This document shows, one piece after another, positions 26,103-35,427 of a stretch of DNA of 64,000 nucleotides. The DNA is taken from the NCBI GenBank assembly GCA_031385445.1, contig JANNBM010000051.1:159320-223319 (forward strand), read 5' to 3'. The stretch's first letter is position 1; every line of letters starts with the position of its first letter. A model generated the notes under the pieces. That model ran no database searches and was not told where the DNA came from. It saw nothing but the letters and a program-made list of their open reading frames with translations. This stretch comes from CAIYZT01 sp031385445. Its GTDB lineage: Bacteria > Pseudomonadota > Alphaproteobacteria > Rhodobacterales > Rhodobacteraceae. The position numbers and the translations under genes were made by a program.

Positions 26103-27521
26103 ATGACCGCTCGTACGCTTTATGACAAAATCTGGGACGAGCATGTCGCCCATCAGGCCGATGACGGCACCTGCCTTTTGTACATCGACCGCCACCTCGT
26201 GCACGAAGTGACCAGCCCGCAAGCCTTTGAGGGCCTGCGCATGACGGGCCGCAAGGTCCGCGCGCCGGAAAAGACCATCGCGGTGCCCGATCATAACGTG
26301 CCGACCACGCTGGACCGCGCCAATGCCGCGACCATGACCGAAGACAGCCGCGTTCAGGTGGCCGCGCTGGACACCAACGCCAAGGAATTCGGCATCCATT
26401 ACTATCCGGTGACCGATGTTCGCCAAGGCATCGTGCATATCGTGGGCCCCGAACAGGGCTGGACCCTGCCCGGCATGACCGTGGTGTGCGGCGACAGCCA
26501 TACCGCCACGCATGGCGCATTCGGCGCGCTTGCGCATGGCATCGGCACGTCTGAGGTCGAACATGTTCTGGCCACTCAGACGCTCATTCAGCGCAAGGCG
26601 AAGAATTTCAAGGTGGAAATCACCGGAAGCCTGCTGCCCGGCGTGACCGCCAAGGACATCACCCTGTCGGTGATTGGCGCGACGGGCACGGCGGGCGGCA
26701 CGGGCTATGTCATTGAATACTGCGGGCAGGCGATTCGCGAATTGTCGATGGAAGGCCGCATGACGGTCTGCAACATGGCCATCGAAGGCGGGGCGCGTGC
26801 CGGTTTGATTGCGCCCGATGACAAGACCTATGCCTATTGCCTTGGCCGCCCGCATGCGCCCAAAGGGGCAGAATGGGATGCGGCGGTCACCTATTGGAAG
26901 ACGCTCTTTTCCGATGATACCGCCCATTGGGACAAGGTTATCACGCTCAAAGGCGAAGATATCGCGCCCGTCGTGACATGGGGCACCTCGCCCGAGGATG
27001 TTCTGCCGATCACCGGCATCGTGCCCAGCCCGTCGGATTTCACCGGCGGCAAGGTTGATGCCGTGAAGCGCTCGCTTGATTACATGGGCCTGACGCCGGG
27101 CATGAAGCTGTCCGATATTCAGATCGACACCGTGTTCATCGGGTCTTGCACCAACGGCCGGATCGAAGATCTGCGCGCGGCGGCGGCGATCCTGAAGGGC
27201 AAGAAGAAAAAGGACGGCCTGCGCGCCATGGTCGTGCCCGGTTCGGGCCTTGTCCGCGCGCAAGCCGAAGCCGAGGGTCTGGCGCAGATCTTCATCGACG
27301 CCGGGTTTGAATGGCGTCTGGCGGGCTGCTCGATGTGCCTGGCGATGAACCCAGACCAGCTTGCGCCGGGCGAGCGCTGCGCCGCGACCTCGAACCGCAA
27401 CTTTGAGGGCCGTCAGGGCCGGGGCGGGCGTACGCATCTTCTGTCGCCTGCAATGGCCGCTGCGGCTGCGATCACCGGGCATCTGACCGATGTGCGCGAT
27501 GTGTTGACTGAAAAAGCGTAA
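26103..27521 (+). CDS. leuC: 3-isopropylmalate dehydratase large subunit
   Basis: With LeuD, isomerises 2-isopropylmalate to 3-isopropylmalate in leucine synthesis, using a 4Fe-4S cluster. The 472-residue protein begins MTARTLYDKIWDEHVAHQ and has VVCGDSHTATHGAFGALAHG. The cluster ligands are in IGSCTNGRIEDL and AGCSMCLAMNPDQL, and the SNRNFEGRQGRGGRTHL substrate loop follows. Length and motifs are complete. leuD begins 11 bases after the stop. Confidence 0.98.
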   Translation: MTARTLYDKIWDEHVAHQADDGTCLLYIDRHLVHEVTSPQAFEGLRMTGRKVRAPEKTIAVPDHNVPTTLDRANAATMTEDSRVQVAALDTNAKEFGIHYYPVTDVRQGIVHIVGPEQGWTLPGMTVVCGDSHTATHGAFGALAHGIGTSEVEHVLATQTLIQRKAKNFKVEITGSLLPGVTAKDITLSVIGATGTAGGTGYVIEYCGQAIRELSMEGRMTVCNMAIEGGARAGLIAPDDKTYAYCLGRPHAPKGAEWDAAVTYWKTLFSDDTAHWDKVITLKGEDIAPVVTWGTSPEDVLPITGIVPSPSDFTGGKVDAVKRSLDYMGLTPGMKLSDIQIDTVFIGSCTNGRIEDLRAAAAILKGKKKKDGLRAMVVPGSGLVRAQAEAEGLAQIFIDAGFEWRLAGCSMCLAMNPDQLAPGERCAATSNRNFEGRQGRGGRTHLLSPAMAAAAAITGHLTDVRDVLTEKA

Positions 27522-27532
27522 GGACCGGACCA

Positions 27533-28138
27533 ATGGAAAAATTCACCACCCTCACCGGCATCGCTGCACCCATGGCGCTGGTCAATATCGACACGGACAT
27601 GATCATCCCGAAACAGTTTTTGAAAACCATTGCCCGCACCGGGCTGGGCAAGAACCTGTTTGACGAGATGCGCTATACGCTCGATGGGGCCGAAATCCCG
27701 GATTTCGTGCTGAACCAGCCCGCCTACCGCCATGCGGAAATCATCGTTGCGGGCGATAATTTCGGCTGCGGGTCCAGCCGCGAACACGCGCCTTGGGCGC
27801 TTCTGGATTTCGGCATCCGCTGCGTGATTTCCACCAGCTTTGCCGACATCTTTTATAACAACTGTTTCAAGAACGGCATCCTGCCCATTGTTTTGCCGCA
27901 GGAACAGGTCGATATCCTGATGGCTGACGCCAAAAAGGGCGCCAATGCCCGCCAGACCATTGACCTGCACGCGCAGACCGTCACCGCATCGGACGGCCAA
28001 AATTTTGCGTTCGACGTGGACCCTCACCGAAAGCATTGCCTGATCAATGGATTGGACGATATCGGCCTGACGCTGGAAAAAGCTGCCTCAATTGATTCTT
28101 TTGAAAAACAGAACGCCGCTTTGCGCCCTTGGGCCTGA
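27533..28138 (+). CDS. leuD: 3-isopropylmalate dehydratase small subunit
   Basis: The swivel subunit partner of LeuC. The 201-residue protein shows NIDTDMIIPKQFLKTIARTG, the GDNFGCGSSREHAPWAL loop and ISTSFADIFYNNCFKNGILP, all characteristic. Length is normal. A strong terminator-like hairpin lies about 25 bases after its stop, so the leuCD transcript probably ends there and does not continue to leuB 4 kb away. Confidence 0.98.
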   Translation: MEKFTTLTGIAAPMALVNIDTDMIIPKQFLKTIARTGLGKNLFDEMRYTLDGAEIPDFVLNQPAYRHAEIIVAGDNFGCGSSREHAPWALLDFGIRCVISTSFADIFYNNCFKNGILPIVLPQEQVDILMADAKKGANARQTIDLHAQTVTASDGQNFAFDVDPHRKHCLINGLDDIGLTLEKAASIDSFEKQNAALRPWA

Positions 28139-28162
28139 ATCCCCTCTAAACCACTACATATA

Positions 28163-28200
28163 GGGCCGTCTTCGCTGAAACAGTCGAGGCGGCCTTTTTC
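28163..28200 (+). terminator. Rho-independent terminator after leuD
   Basis: GGGCCGTCTTCG and CGAGGCGGCC arms with a ten-base loop form a GC-rich, slightly imperfect stem, followed by TTTTTC. It begins 25 bases after the leuD stop, a normal distance for the end of the leuCD transcript. Confidence 0.75.
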
Positions 28201-28406
28201 TTGCCACAGGGCTGATTCAATCCTGCAACACCCTTTCCCTGAAACAGCCTGATTGCAGGCGTTTATTGGCGCCTACGGTTGCGAGCGGTCGCGAAAGAAG
28301 GCACAAATTGGGCAAGATTAAGGCAGGCCGTCACAATTGGGCGGCAATAGGCGGGACAAAGCCAGCGCAAAGCACACTGGCTGACCGGAAGAGGGGTACT
28401 GAGGCA

Positions 28407-29246
28407 GTGGTTTCCAACCTGACGGGAGCGATCTTTCGCGCCGCGCTTGTGATGATGCTTATCGCAACGCCGTCGGCGATCCTGATCAATCCATCGGTTG
28501 ATTCCCGGCAAATGGTCGCGCTTGTCGCCCTGTTCGCAAGCCTGCTTACCTTCGTCGAATACTACGCGATGTATCCCGGCATTGTTGAATTTCGGGATGC
28601 CAAACCGTTCAACCGTATCCGCTTTTCCATGCTTTTCGTCACGGTGGTTTCCCTGTCTGTGATCGAATCGGGCCGTGTGGAGCCGACCGCCCTGTCGGAG
28701 TTTGTCCATGCCGTTGGGGCGCTGATCGGGTATTCGATGGATTTCCCCTATTCGCCCGTGCGCCTTGCAGCAGAACTGATGGCGCGATCCGGCAGCCCGG
28801 CGGCCTATGAAACCGTGCGTACCGCGGCGGGCATGGCTTATCTCATCTCTCTGATTTCTCTTGCGATATTTGTACTTCAGCTGAGATCCGGGGCTTGGCC
28901 GCGCCGGGATTCCGCGTTCAACGTTTGGGTCAATTTGCCCACGTTTGATCCGTCGGCGGGCGGTGATGTGGTTCGTCGTTTGAACCGCGATGCGCGCATT
29001 AACATTGCATTAGGGTTTTTGCTGCCATTCTGGACGCCTCTGGTGTTGAACATGGCCTCGCTTGGCTTTCAGCCGCTTTCGATGGACTCGCCGCAATCCT
29101 TGATCTGGACTGTCACCGCATGGTCGTTTCTTCCCGCCAGTTTGTTCATGCGCGGCATTGCGATGGGCCGGGTGGCCGACCTGATCCGCGAAAAGCGGCG
29201 CGCGGGTGTTCTGGCCGAGGAATCGTCCGTCCTTGCGACGGCCTGA
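28407..29246 (+). CDS. Conserved hypothetical inner-membrane protein
   Basis: A predicted 279-residue protein starting at GTG 28407 (VVSNLTGAIFRAALVM), with AGAGGGG ten bases upstream. At least five hydrophobic segments are visible, among them ALVMMLIATPSAILI, VALVALFASLLTFVEYYAM, MLFVTVVSLSVIE, AYLISLISLAIFVLQL and INIALGFLLPFWTPLVL. I do not recognise a named family. The C-terminus is cytosolic-looking and charged (VADLIREKRRAG). The next gene overlaps its stop, so the two are likely coupled. Third-position GC matches neighbours. Confidence 0.75.
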   Translation: MVSNLTGAIFRAALVMMLIATPSAILINPSVDSRQMVALVALFASLLTFVEYYAMYPGIVEFRDAKPFNRIRFSMLFVTVVSLSVIESGRVEPTALSEFVHAVGALIGYSMDFPYSPVRLAAELMARSGSPAAYETVRTAAGMAYLISLISLAIFVLQLRSGAWPRRDSAFNVWVNLPTFDPSAGGDVVRRLNRDARINIALGFLLPFWTPLVLNMASLGFQPLSMDSPQSLIWTVTAWSFLPASLFMRGIAMGRVADLIREKRRAGVLAEESSVLATA

Positions 29247-30331
29247 TCGCCCGTTTCGGCGGAATCCTTGCGCTTTTCCTGTGGGGCATGCTGGCCTTGG
29301 GGCTGCCTGCGCAGGCCGAAACCTTCCGCATCGCCACCTACAGCGCTGATCTGGGGCGCTTTGGTCCGGGTATTTTGCTGTCCGACCTGCGGCGCGCGTC
29401 CAATAAACAAACAGGTCCGATGATCGCGGTTCTGCTGCGGCTGGATGCGGATATTCTTGTGCTCACCGACATCGACTTTGACGCGCGGGGCGAGGCGCTT
29501 TTGGCGCTGACAGACCGGTTGGCGGCGGCGGGGGTGCGCTATCCCTACCAACTTGCGCTTCGGCCCAATTCGGGCGTGGCGACCGGGCTTGATCTGAACG
29601 CTGACGGCGTTTTGGGCGGCGCGGATGACGCCATGGGTTACGGGCGGTTTGCCGGGGCAGGGGGGATGGCGCTGCTGTCGCGCTTTCCCATCGACAGCGC
29701 CGGGGTGCGCGATTTCACCGATTTTCTGTGGCGCGATCTGCCTGGTCATCTGATGCCCAAAACCACGCCCCAAGTGGCCGCGGTGCAGCGTCTTTCCTCG
29801 ACCGGGCATTGGGATGTGCCCGTGACCCTGCCGGATGGCACGGTTCTGCATCTGCTGGCCTACGGCGCCACGCCGCCGGTTTTTGATGGTCCCGAAGACC
29901 GAAATGGCAGACGGAATCACGACGAGGCAGCATTTTGGCTGGCCTATCTTGACGGTGCGCTGCCCCTGCCCGCGCCCGAGGGGCCGCTAGTGCTTTTGGG
30001 CAATTCCAACCTTGACCCGGTGGACGGCGAGGGGCGGCGCGCGGCCATTGACGCGCTTTTATCCCATCCCCGTCTGCAAGACCCCGGCCCCAAAGGCACC
30101 GCTGCCCGGACCGAGCCTGACCAACTGGGCGATCCCGCGCTTGATACCGCATTTTACGACACGGGCGCGGGGGGGCTGCGGGTGGATATCCTGCTGCCCT
30201 CGCGCGATTTCCGGATTGCAGCCTCGGGCGTGATGTGGCCGCCGGAGGCCGATCCTTTCGCCCAAACCCTCGCCGCCGCCTCCCGCCATCGGCCTGTTTG
30301 GGCCGATCTGGAGTTGATCGGTAAAAATTAG
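29243..30331 (+). CDS. Endonuclease/exonuclease/phosphatase family protein, exported
   Basis: A DNase I-like fold protein of about 362 residues. After a signal peptide-like start (GGILALFLWGMLALGLPAQA) come FRIATYSADLGRFGPG, ADILVLTDIDFDARG, the central GGMALLSRFPIDSAGVRDF, LVLLGNSNLDPVDGEGRRAA and the final ASRHRPVWADLEL, which fit metal and catalytic positions. The start is uncertain: no ATG, GTG or TTG gives the whole signal peptide. The likeliest is CTG 29243, overlapping the preceding gene's stop in CTGA. Its stop codon overlaps that of the convergent SDR gene. Confidence 0.8.
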   Translation: MIARFGGILALFLWGMLALGLPAQAETFRIATYSADLGRFGPGILLSDLRRASNKQTGPMIAVLLRLDADILVLTDIDFDARGEALLALTDRLAAAGVRYPYQLALRPNSGVATGLDLNADGVLGGADDAMGYGRFAGAGGMALLSRFPIDSAGVRDFTDFLWRDLPGHLMPKTTPQVAAVQRLSSTGHWDVPVTLPDGTVLHLLAYGATPPVFDGPEDRNGRRNHDEAAFWLAYLDGALPLPAPEGPLVLLGNSNLDPVDGEGRRAAIDALLSHPRLQDPGPKGTAARTEPDQLGDPALDTAFYDTGAGGLRVDILLPSRDFRIAASGVMWPPEADPFAQTLAAASRHRPVWADLELIGKN

Positions 30332-31206
30332 GTCAAATTTGCGCCAATCAGCCCCTTGGCCTGCAAATGCCGCCCCACCAGCTCTGGCAGGGCCAGCCCC
30401 TGAAATCCCGGCAACAGCCGTGCCATCACATCCCCGTCCAGCGCGTGATTTGTGTCGAACAAATACCGCATCTCCTTCATTTCCCGCGCCAATTCCCAGA
30501 CAGGCGCAGCCAGCGTCATCGCCCACCACGGGAATTGACCAACCTTCACCCGCCTGCCCAGCTGCCGCTCCACTTCGGCCTGCAGATCCGCCATGCGTAT
30601 CGTCAGGCCCGCGAAAGGCACGTCGGCAAATCGCGGCAATGCCTCGCCCAATTCCGCCAGCCCCACCGCCGCCCGCGCCATATCCGGCAAATAGGCATAG
30701 GCCCGGCGCACCTCCATCCCGCCCAGCGCGGTCATCCGCCCCTGCGCGACGGCTTTCAGCACCACAAGATTGAACACGGCCCCATCCGAGGTTTCGTCGA
30801 TGAAATCCCCACCGCGCAGGATCAAAACACGCTGCCCTGAGGACGCATAGCGCGCCTCCATCTCCGCCCGGATCGCCCCTTTGCGCGTCACGGGCACCTG
30901 CGGCGTATTTGGCCCCCAAGGTCCCGGCTGGCGGCCAAAGGCATAAACATTGCCCGGCACCAAAATCCGCGCGCCGCTTGCCTTTCCCGCCGCAAGCACC
31001 TGCGAGGTGATCTCGGGGATCAGCCGCGCCCAGTCGTGGTACATCGGCGGGTTCAAAGCGTTCACGATCAGATCCGCCCCCTTGGCCGCCGCCGCCATAT
31101 CTGTGCCGCGCGCATAGCGGTCCACCTGCCAGCCCGCCGCGCCAAACGCCTCTGCCGCGCGCCGCCCGAAATTGCCGTTTGCCCCCAGAACCAAAACCTT
31201 CGCCAT
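30328..31206 (-). CDS. NAD(P)-binding epimerase/reductase-like protein
   Basis: A 292-residue atypical SDR or NmrA-type protein. The nucleotide-binding motif is VLVLGANGNFGRRAAEAFGA; then NALNPPMYHDWARLIPEITS, GARILVPGNVYAFG (a YxxxK is not evident), LILRGGDFIDETSDGAVFN and VRRAYAYLPDMARAAVGLAE. ATG 31206 has GGAGG upstream. It is divergent from a LysR gene, an arrangement in which the regulator usually controls the neighbour. Substrate unknown. Confidence 0.82.
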   Translation of the reverse strand: MAKVLVLGANGNFGRRAAEAFGAAGWQVDRYARGTDMAAAAKGADLIVNALNPPMYHDWARLIPEITSQVLAAGKASGARILVPGNVYAFGRQPGPWGPNTPQVPVTRKGAIRAEMEARYASSGQRVLILRGGDFIDETSDGAVFNLVVLKAVAQGRMTALGGMEVRRAYAYLPDMARAAVGLAELGEALPRFADVPFAGLTIRMADLQAEVERQLGRRVKVGQFPWWAMTLAAPVWELAREMKEMRYLFDTNHALDGDVMARLLPGFQGLALPELVGRHLQAKGLIGANLT

Positions 31207-31293
31207 TGCTGCCTCCATTTTGCTGATCCCAAAATAGACACCCAAAGGCAAATACATATTCCCCAAAATCCGATCCATGCTATTCACCTTTGT

Positions 31294-32175
31294 ATGGATA
31301 ATCTCGACTGGACCCTGACCCGATCCTTCCTTGCCGTCGCCGAAACCGGCTCGCTGACGCAGGCTGCGCGCCGTCTCAAACTTTCGCAGCCCACGCTGTC
31401 GCGCCACATTGCGGAAATCGAGGCGGCGCTTGGCCCGCTGTTTCACCGCCAGCCGCGCGGCCTTGTCCCCAATGACGCCGCGCTGTCCCTGATCCCCCAT
31501 GCCCGCGCGATGGACGAGGCCGCCGCCCGCCTGACCCTGGCTGCCGCTGGCCGCGAAGAGGCGCTCAGCGGCAGCGTGCGCCTGACCGCCTCGCGCATCG
31601 TTTCCGCCCATATCCTGCCCGCGATCCTCGCCGATCTGCGGCGGGCCGAGCCGGGCATCCAGATTGATCTTGTCCCCTCGGACACCACCGAAAACCTGCT
31701 GACGCGCGAGTCGGATATCGCCCTGCGCATGTACCGCCCGGATCAGCCCGACGTGATCACCGCCCATATCGCCGATCTGCCCTTTGGCATCTATGCCGCG
31801 CGCAGCTATGTTGCCCGCCGGGGACAGCCCCGAACAGCGGCTGATCTGACCGATCACGACATGATCGGCTTTGACCGCTCTGCTTTGATGCTGCGCTTCA
31901 TGGCGGGCATGGGCCTGCGCCGTCAGCGCGAGGATTTCCCTCTGCGCTGCGATGATCAACTGGTCTATCTGGCGCTGGTGCGGGCCGGGCTCGGCATCGG
32001 CGGCGTGCAGACCATCATCGCCCGCGATGCCCCCGATCTGGTACGGCTTTTCCCCGAACTGCCGATACCGCCCTTGCCGGTCTGGATCACCGCCCATCAG
32101 GCCCTGCGCCACACGCCGCGCATCCGCCGCGTGTTTGATCACCTGTCTGCGGCCTTTCGCGCCCTCAAACCTTGA
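31294..32175 (+). CDS. LysR family transcriptional regulator
   Basis: A 293-residue regulator. The N-terminal winged helix reads WTLTRSFLAVAETGSLTQAA, then LKLSQPTLSRHIAEIEAALG, followed by the linker helix (ARAMDEAAARLTLAAAG) and a substrate-binding domain with RLTASRIVSAHILPAILADL and LVRAGLGIGGVQTIIARDA. It starts 87 bases from the divergent SDR gene and probably regulates it and itself. A T-N11-A site is expected in that gap, but I cannot single one out. Confidence 0.93.
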   Translation: MDNLDWTLTRSFLAVAETGSLTQAARRLKLSQPTLSRHIAEIEAALGPLFHRQPRGLVPNDAALSLIPHARAMDEAAARLTLAAAGREEALSGSVRLTASRIVSAHILPAILADLRRAEPGIQIDLVPSDTTENLLTRESDIALRMYRPDQPDVITAHIADLPFGIYAARSYVARRGQPRTAADLTDHDMIGFDRSALMLRFMAGMGLRRQREDFPLRCDDQLVYLALVRAGLGIGGVQTIIARDAPDLVRLFPELPIPPLPVWITAHQALRHTPRIRRVFDHLSAAFRALKP

Positions 32176-32230
32176 CCCCGCCGCGCCCATTGGCTAGGCC
32201 AGCCGCAACCAAAATTGCAAGAGGCGCCCC

Positions 32231-33337
32231 ATGGCCAATCCCTCCCTTCTTATCCTCGCTGGTGACGGCATCGGCCCCGAAGTCATGGCCGAGGTCAAAA
32301 AGATCATCGGCTGGTTCGGCACCGCGCGCGGCGTCTCCTTTGATGTCTCCGAAGATCTGGTGGGAGGCTGCGCCTATGATGCGCATGGCACGCCCCTGAC
32401 CGATGCCACCATGGCCAAGGCGCAGGCAGTGGACGCGGTTCTGCTGGGCGCTGTGGGCGGGCCGAAGTACGACAAGCTGGACTTTTCGGTCAAGCCAGAG
32501 CGCGGGCTTTTGCGCCTGCGCAAGGAGATGGACCTGTTTTCCAACCTGCGCCCGGCGCAATGCTTTGACGCGCTCGCCGATTTCTCGTCCTTGAAGAAAG
32601 AAGTCGTCGCCGGGCTTGATATCGTAATCGTGCGAGAGCTGACTTCTGGCGTTTATTTCGGCGAGCCGCGCGGGATTTTTACCGAAGGCAACGAACGGGT
32701 GGGCATCAACACCCAGCGCTATACCGAATCCGAGATTGCCCGCGTGGCCCGCTCGGCGTTTGAACTGGCCCGCAAGCGCGGCAACAAGGTCTGTTCGATG
32801 GAAAAGGCCAATGTGATGGAATCGGGCATCCTGTGGCGCGAGGTGGTGCAGGAAATTCACGACAAGGAATACCCCGACGTCGAGCTGTCGCACATGTACG
32901 CCGACGCGGGCGCGATGCAGCTGTGCCGCTGGCCCAAGCAGTTTGACGTGATCGTCACCGACAACCTGTTTGGTGATCTTCTGTCCGATATGGCCGCGAT
33001 GCTGACCGGCTCGCTGGGCATGTTGCCTTCGGCCAGCCTCGGTCTGCCGATGGAAAATGGCCGGCCAAAGGCGCTGTATGAACCCGTGCACGGCTCGGCC
33101 CCCGATATCGCGGGCACGGGCAAGGCCAACCCGATCGCCTGCATTTTGTCGTTCGCAATGGCGCTGCGGTATTCGTTCGGCATGGGCGAGGATGCGACCC
33201 GCGTTGAAAAGGCTGTCGAAAAGGTGCTGGCGGACGGCGTGCGCACCGCCGATCTGATGGGTCCCGCAGGCGGCACGCCTGTGTCTACCGCCCAGATGGG
33301 CGACGCGGTGATCGCCGCGCTGAACGCCAGCCTTTAA
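32231..33337 (+). CDS. leuB: 3-isopropylmalate dehydrogenase
   Basis: Oxidatively decarboxylates 3-isopropylmalate to 2-oxoisocaproate. The 368-residue protein has LILAGDGIGPEVMAEVKKI, LGAVGGPKYDKLDF, NLRPAQCFDALADFSSLKKE, IVRELTSGVYFGEPRG, DNLFGDLLSDMAAMLTGSLG and YEPVHGSAPDIAGTGKANPI, all hallmark motifs. AAGAGG precedes ATG 32231. It is apart from leuCD, with four other genes between them, and likely has its own promoter. Confidence 0.98.
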   Translation: MANPSLLILAGDGIGPEVMAEVKKIIGWFGTARGVSFDVSEDLVGGCAYDAHGTPLTDATMAKAQAVDAVLLGAVGGPKYDKLDFSVKPERGLLRLRKEMDLFSNLRPAQCFDALADFSSLKKEVVAGLDIVIVRELTSGVYFGEPRGIFTEGNERVGINTQRYTESEIARVARSAFELARKRGNKVCSMEKANVMESGILWREVVQEIHDKEYPDVELSHMYADAGAMQLCRWPKQFDVIVTDNLFGDLLSDMAAMLTGSLGMLPSASLGLPMENGRPKALYEPVHGSAPDIAGTGKANPIACILSFAMALRYSFGMGEDATRVEKAVEKVLADGVRTADLMGPAGGTPVSTAQMGDAVIAALNASL

Positions 33338-33591
33338 GATCAGGGGTTCGCAAATCACTCGGCGAAGGCTTTTGAAACGCACGCGCCGAGGATTGCAGCC
33401 GTAAAACCGCTCCGGCAGCTGCTGAAGCTACACGCAGGCTTCGGCACATTCGGCTTGCAAAGACCATGTAATCCGTCTGGCGTATCATCCCGTTCAGACC
33501 CGGGGCGCGATCCAATTCAATACTTCAAAAACGGCACTTTTTGCCGGGTTCAGGCAAGCCCGTGACCAACCGCTCTGCCACTGATCACCCC

Positions 33592-34455
33592 ATGCCACGC
33601 CTTCAAAACCCCCTCACCGGCGCCCTTTACGCCATCGGCGCTTTCGGGCTTTACGCGGCTTATGACATTTCGGTCAAATTCCTCGGGCTTGGCTATTCCG
33701 CATTCCAGATCATCTTTTTCGCCGGGTTGATGGCCCTGCCGCTGGTCCTGCTGTTCGCGGTACTTGACCCCGACCAAGGCAGTCTGCGCCCGGTCCGCCC
33801 GCGCCTTTTGATGCTGCGGGTCGTGGTTGTGGTGTTCAACGGCATCATCGGCCCCTATGCCTTTGCCAACCTGCCGCTGGCGCAATGCTATGCCATCTTC
33901 TTTACCATGCCGATTTTCATCACCCTGCTGGCGGTGCCGGTCTTGGGCGAGCGGATCGACATGACGCGCGGCGCGGCGGTTGTCGCCGGGCTGATCGGGG
34001 TGATCATCGCGCTGGACCCGGGGGCGGCGCCGTTGCAGATCGCGCATCTGGCGGCGATTGCCGGCGCGATGACTGGGGCGACGAACTATGTGCTTTTGCG
34101 CAAGACGGGCGGAACGGAGCGGACGATTGTGCTGATACTATACCCGATGCTGGCGCAGCTGGTTGTGCTGGCCCTCGTGCTGCCCTTTGTTTACAAACCG
34201 ATGCCGCTTGGCGATCTTGCGGTGACGGCATTCATGGGCGCGGTGCTGGTCGGCGGCGGGATCATGATCATCGCCGCATATCGCCGCGCCCGCGCCATCA
34301 TCGTCGCGCCGATGCAATACAGTCAGATCATCTGGGGCACGCTGATGGGCGCCGTCTTGTTTGACGAGCGGCTGAGCTGGGCAACCGGCTTTGGCGCTGG
34401 CCTGATCATCCTTGCGGGCGTGGTCATCCTCGCCCGGCAGGCGCCTGCCCCATGA
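33592..34455 (+). CDS. EamA/DMT family transporter (first of three tandem copies)
   Basis: A 287-residue inner-membrane protein of the drug/metabolite transporter superfamily. Two EamA repeats of about five segments each are visible: repeat 1 from ALYAIGAFGLYAAYDISVKF to LAQCYAIFFTMPIFITLLAV, repeat 2 from LAAIAGAMTGATNYVLLRKT to IVAPMQYSQIIWGTLMGAVL. Substrate unknown. I start at ATG 33592 (MPRLQNPLTG); GTG 33562 is an alternative. Overlaps the next copy by ATGA. Confidence 0.9.
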   Translation: MPRLQNPLTGALYAIGAFGLYAAYDISVKFLGLGYSAFQIIFFAGLMALPLVLLFAVLDPDQGSLRPVRPRLLMLRVVVVVFNGIIGPYAFANLPLAQCYAIFFTMPIFITLLAVPVLGERIDMTRGAAVVAGLIGVIIALDPGAAPLQIAHLAAIAGAMTGATNYVLLRKTGGTERTIVLILYPMLAQLVVLALVLPFVYKPMPLGDLAVTAFMGAVLVGGGIMIIAAYRRARAIIVAPMQYSQIIWGTLMGAVLFDERLSWATGFGAGLIILAGVVILARQAPAP

Positions 34456-35342
34456 TCCGTAACGCTTCGGTTCAAGGGGCGCTTTTGTCGCTGACCGGGT
34501 TCAGCGTCTATGCGCTGTCGGACATGATGATCAAATTCATGGGGCAGGGCCTTGAGGCGCCGCAGATCATCTTTACCGCCGCGCTTTGCAGCCTTCCGTT
34601 CATCCTGATACAGGCAGGCGCCTCGGCGGGCGGCTTTGCCCTTCGCCCGGCGCTGCCCGGCTGGATGGCCATCCGCGTTGTGCTGACGGTCGTGAACTCC
34701 GTTATCGTCAGTTATACTTTTACCAAACTGCCGGTCGGTCAGGCCTATGCGATCTTTTTCTGCATGCCCTTGCTGATCACCCTTCTGGCAGTGCCCCTGC
34801 TGCATGAACGTCTTGATCTGCTGCGCGGGCTTGCCGTTCTGGCCGGGTTCGCGGGCGTTCTTGTGGCCGTGCGGCCCGGCGCGGTGCCGCTGCAATTGGC
34901 CCATTTGACAGCCGTGGGAGGCGCCACGCTGGGCGCGCTCATCTCGCTGATGCTGCGCAAGATTGGCGCCAGGGAGCGGCCCGCCGTCGTGCTGCTGTAT
35001 CCCGCCGCCGCGCAGGTTGTGGTGCTGGGCTGTGTCATGCCGTGGCTCTGGCAACCGATGAGCGGCCAAAGCTGGTTCGTCGCCGCCATGATCGCGCTGT
35101 TTTCAACTGTGGGCGGGGTGTTGGTGATCAAGGCCTATGCCCGCGCGCCCGCCATCGCGGTGGCCCCGATGCAATATGGTCAAATCATCTGGGGTGCGCT
35201 GTGCGGCGCGCTGATCTTTGACGAGCGGATGGACGGCCTGATGATCCTTGGGATAGCCGTTATCATCGGCGCGGGGCTGGTTCTGCTGTGGAAATCGGCC
35301 AATCCTGCGGTGAATTCGGCCGAAGCCGCGCAAAAAACCTGA
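34452..35342 (+). CDS. EamA/DMT family transporter (second tandem copy)
   Basis: A 296-residue paralogue of both neighbours with ten predicted membrane segments. The shared signature is clear: LSDMMIKFMGQGLEAPQIIF near the start, AYAIFFCMPLLITLLAVPLL ending repeat 1, and AVAPMQYGQIIWGALCGALI near the end of repeat 2. Translation is coupled to copy 1 through ATGA. The tail (NPAVNSAEAAQKT) is short and hydrophilic. Substrate unknown. Confidence 0.9.
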   Translation: MIRNASVQGALLSLTGFSVYALSDMMIKFMGQGLEAPQIIFTAALCSLPFILIQAGASAGGFALRPALPGWMAIRVVLTVVNSVIVSYTFTKLPVGQAYAIFFCMPLLITLLAVPLLHERLDLLRGLAVLAGFAGVLVAVRPGAVPLQLAHLTAVGGATLGALISLMLRKIGARERPAVVLLYPAAAQVVVLGCVMPWLWQPMSGQSWFVAAMIALFSTVGGVLVIKAYARAPAIAVAPMQYGQIIWGALCGALIFDERMDGLMILGIAVIIGAGLVLLWKSANPAVNSAEAAQKT

Positions 35343-35427
35343 TCCGGCCCCTTGTGCTTTCCCGTTCAAAGGCAGAGTCCTGCGCGCACCGGGCCAGCAA
35401 TTTTCGCGGCCCCGCAGGATCGCCCAA

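Noticed and set aside
31207..32190. Upstream extension of the SDR reading frame to 32190
   Set aside because: It is antisense to the LysR gene; the NAD-binding motif and GGAGG place the start at 31206.
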